Below are positions 54,706 to 64,000 of a stretch of 64,000 nucleotides of DNA, piece after piece. Where the stretch lies: NCBI GenBank assembly GCA_002104895.1, contig MCFG01000105.1:1-64000 (forward strand), read 5' to 3'. The position numbers and the translations under genes are program-made. Position 1 is the first letter of the stretch, and each line of letters begins with the position of its first letter. Source of the stretch: Anaeromyces robustus. Lineage: Eukaryota; Neocallimastigomycota; Neocallimastigomycetes; Neocallimastigales; Neocallimastigaceae. The notes under the pieces are model-generated. The model had not been told where the DNA came from and made no database searches. It saw only the letters and a program-made list of their open reading frames with translations.

Positions 54706-55803
54706 AATTAATAAAATTAGTTATATCTCCATAAAAATAAATAAAAATAAAAGAACAGAAAAGCTCCTGTTTTGTTAAAAAGTTTCTTTTTTTATTTGTG
54801 ATATATATAAACATTTATAATATAATAGCTAGTATATATTATTAATTATGAATGATAAAACTGTACATAATTGAATTAATAGTTCTTTTTTTTCTTTTTT
54901 CTTTTTAAAAAACAAAAATAAAGTGATCATTTTATCTATATACATATATCCATTTTTAAAATTATATTTTATTAATAAATAAAATTATGTGTTATATATT
55001 ACCATGAAAAATAATTTTTATAAAAGTTTTTTTTGAAGAATAATAGAGGTTTTAGTGATTTTTTGTATACTATATTAAATATAAAAATAATGAGTTAATT
55101 TTTATGAAAAAATAATTTAATTTTTATAAAAAAAAAAAGATATAATAATAAAATAAAATAAACTTTTTTTATTGATGATTTGAGATTGTCAATATAAGAA
55201 ATATAAAAGATGAAGAAAAAAAAAAATAAAAATTCTTTCTGGTAGTACAATGAACTTTAGACGGTCATTTATGGAGTAGGTTTATAAAGTTTTAGTAGTA
55301 AAAAAAAATAAAAAATAAAAAATAAAAATTAATAGATAAATATTACAAAAATAATAATATAAATCATTATATTATTTAAAGTTCACTATAATTAAAGTAA
55401 ATATTTAAAAAGAAAAAAATTTTTGTAATAGGACCAATTTATTTATATATTTTGTAATAATATTTATATGATTTTTTTTAAAGTAAAAAATTCTATAATA
55501 TAGATGTAGAAAATTTTAATATATTTATAAAATTTCAAAATTTTAATTAATAAAGTTAATAATGAATTTTTTTTTCTTTTTGTTTTATATAAAATTTTCC
55601 TATACAAGAATATTAATTATAATAATATATAATCATAAAATTATATTATTATTAAATATAAATATGTTAATTTTTTTAATTGCATTTTATTACGTTTATT
55701 CATAAGTTATAAGAATCAAGACAATCAATTAAAAAAAAAATATGAAAATATAATATTTTAAGATCTATTAATTCTATTCAATATATTACTATCATTCTCT
55801 CTC

Positions 55804-55835
<32 letters not shown>

Positions 55836-55922
55836 TATATATTATATAATATTCTAGTTTTCATTTGAAAATTTAGATATAATTTTTACAATTATAATAA
55901 TAAGTTATTTAATATTAAAATC

Positions 55923-61742
<5,820 letters not shown>

Positions 61743-62327
61743 ATTATATAATTAATATAATTGTTCTTATTATCATTTTTTTTATTTCATAAATAATAAT
61801 ATAGTTTTAATTTTTAATAAAATTTTTTAAATAATAGTATCAATTTTATTATGTATATTTTTTTTATTAAAATAATATATAATAATGTATGTAATAATTC
61901 TCTGTATAATTATGGTATTATATATATTGATGATTAAAAGTTATTTAAATAGTTATTTTTAATTCAATATACATATATTTTTATAAAACAAAAAACAAAA
62001 AACAAAAACAAAAAACAAAAAAAAAAAAAAAAAAAAAAAATGCAAAAAGAACGTTTTTATATCTTCATTTTTTTATTATTATATATTTATATAATATAAT
62101 AAAAAAAGAAAATAGATAAATTCAAGAAAGAAAAATAATAATAACCATTAGTTTTTTATTCATTATCATAATAATAATTGTAATAAAAAAATACGATAAA
62201 ACATTTTATTTAAAATGGTGATATATATAATTTTATTATTAAAATTGTTTAATTTAAAAATACAATTTTTTTTATATAAATATATAATTGTATGATGCTT
62301 TTATAGATATTGCATTATTTATTTATT
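61743..62327. other. Intergenic region between convergent genes
   Basis: Holds the 3' flanks of the hypothetical gene and of UGDH. An A-rich block AAAACAAAAAAC repeats near 61985-62040. No further gene. Confidence 0.7.

Positions 62328-64000
<1,673 letters not shown>

Larger units (their letters stand above)
52861..55922. other. Intergenic region with a cluster of truncated LINE-like insertions
   Basis: Apart from the three insertions annotated separately (53703-54694), this spacer holds poly(A) runs such as 54289-54317. An AATAAA stands 17 bases before that run, so it may be a further polyadenylated retrocopy, but I found no target-site duplication. Poly(T) runs lie near 53503 and 53632. 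No host gene seen. Confidence 0.65.

Overview
The window is an extremely AT-rich eukaryotic chromosome segment. Protein-coding exons are broken by short AT-rich introns and lie in long intergenic deserts of TTTA, AAT, poly(A) and poly(T) tracts. Many proteins carry long asparagine runs encoded by AAT. Gene content points to a fungus: a UPF0658-like Golgi membrane protein, a Snt1/NCoR-type SANT protein, an Sse1-type Hsp110 and a Vps36 with zinc fingers inserted in its GLUE domain. Base composition and TTTA/AAT arrays fit the anaerobic gut fungi (Neocallimastigomycota) best. This assignment is an inference; Dictyostelium-like amoebae share poly-Asn and AT richness but fit the gene families and long spacers less well.

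Layout: (1) 1-1931, minus: 3'-incomplete multispanning UPF0658-like protein. (2) 6369-7463, minus: 24-kDa NADH dehydrogenase flavoprotein 2 with an organelle presequence. (3) 11903-18024, plus: complete 14-exon alpha-COP. (4) 19899-21065, plus: unknown Asn/Lys-rich protein. (5) 22473-32144, minus: a 2,951-residue Snt1/NCoR-like protein with three SANT domains. (6) 35079-38125, minus: nine-exon M17 leucyl aminopeptidase, divergent from (7) 38693-41475, plus: cyclin H. (8) 42615-46708, plus: Vps36 (ESCRT-II), containing an apparent U12-type AT-AC intron. (9) 49761-52860, plus: Hsp110/Sse1. (10) 52861-55922: gene-free spacer holding three 5'-truncated copies of one LINE-like retrotransposon, each with target-site duplications. 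(11) 55923-61742, plus: unknown 1,803-residue low-complexity protein. (12) 62328-64000, minus: UDP-glucose 6-dehydrogenase, 5' end outside the window.

The genes are mostly housekeeping (vesicle coat, ESCRT, chaperone, TFIIH kinase cyclin, chromatin, peptidase, sugar nucleotide metabolism) and do not form a functional cluster. Intron boundaries below were set by reading frame continuity, GT-AG borders and family conservation; each multi-exon model closes in frame. The most unusual items are the AT-AC intron in VPS36, the nested micro-insertions of a LINE 3' end, a 150-bp MITE-like element, a complex I subunit in a probable hydrogenosome-bearing fungus, and a Vps36 with three NZF-like fingers.
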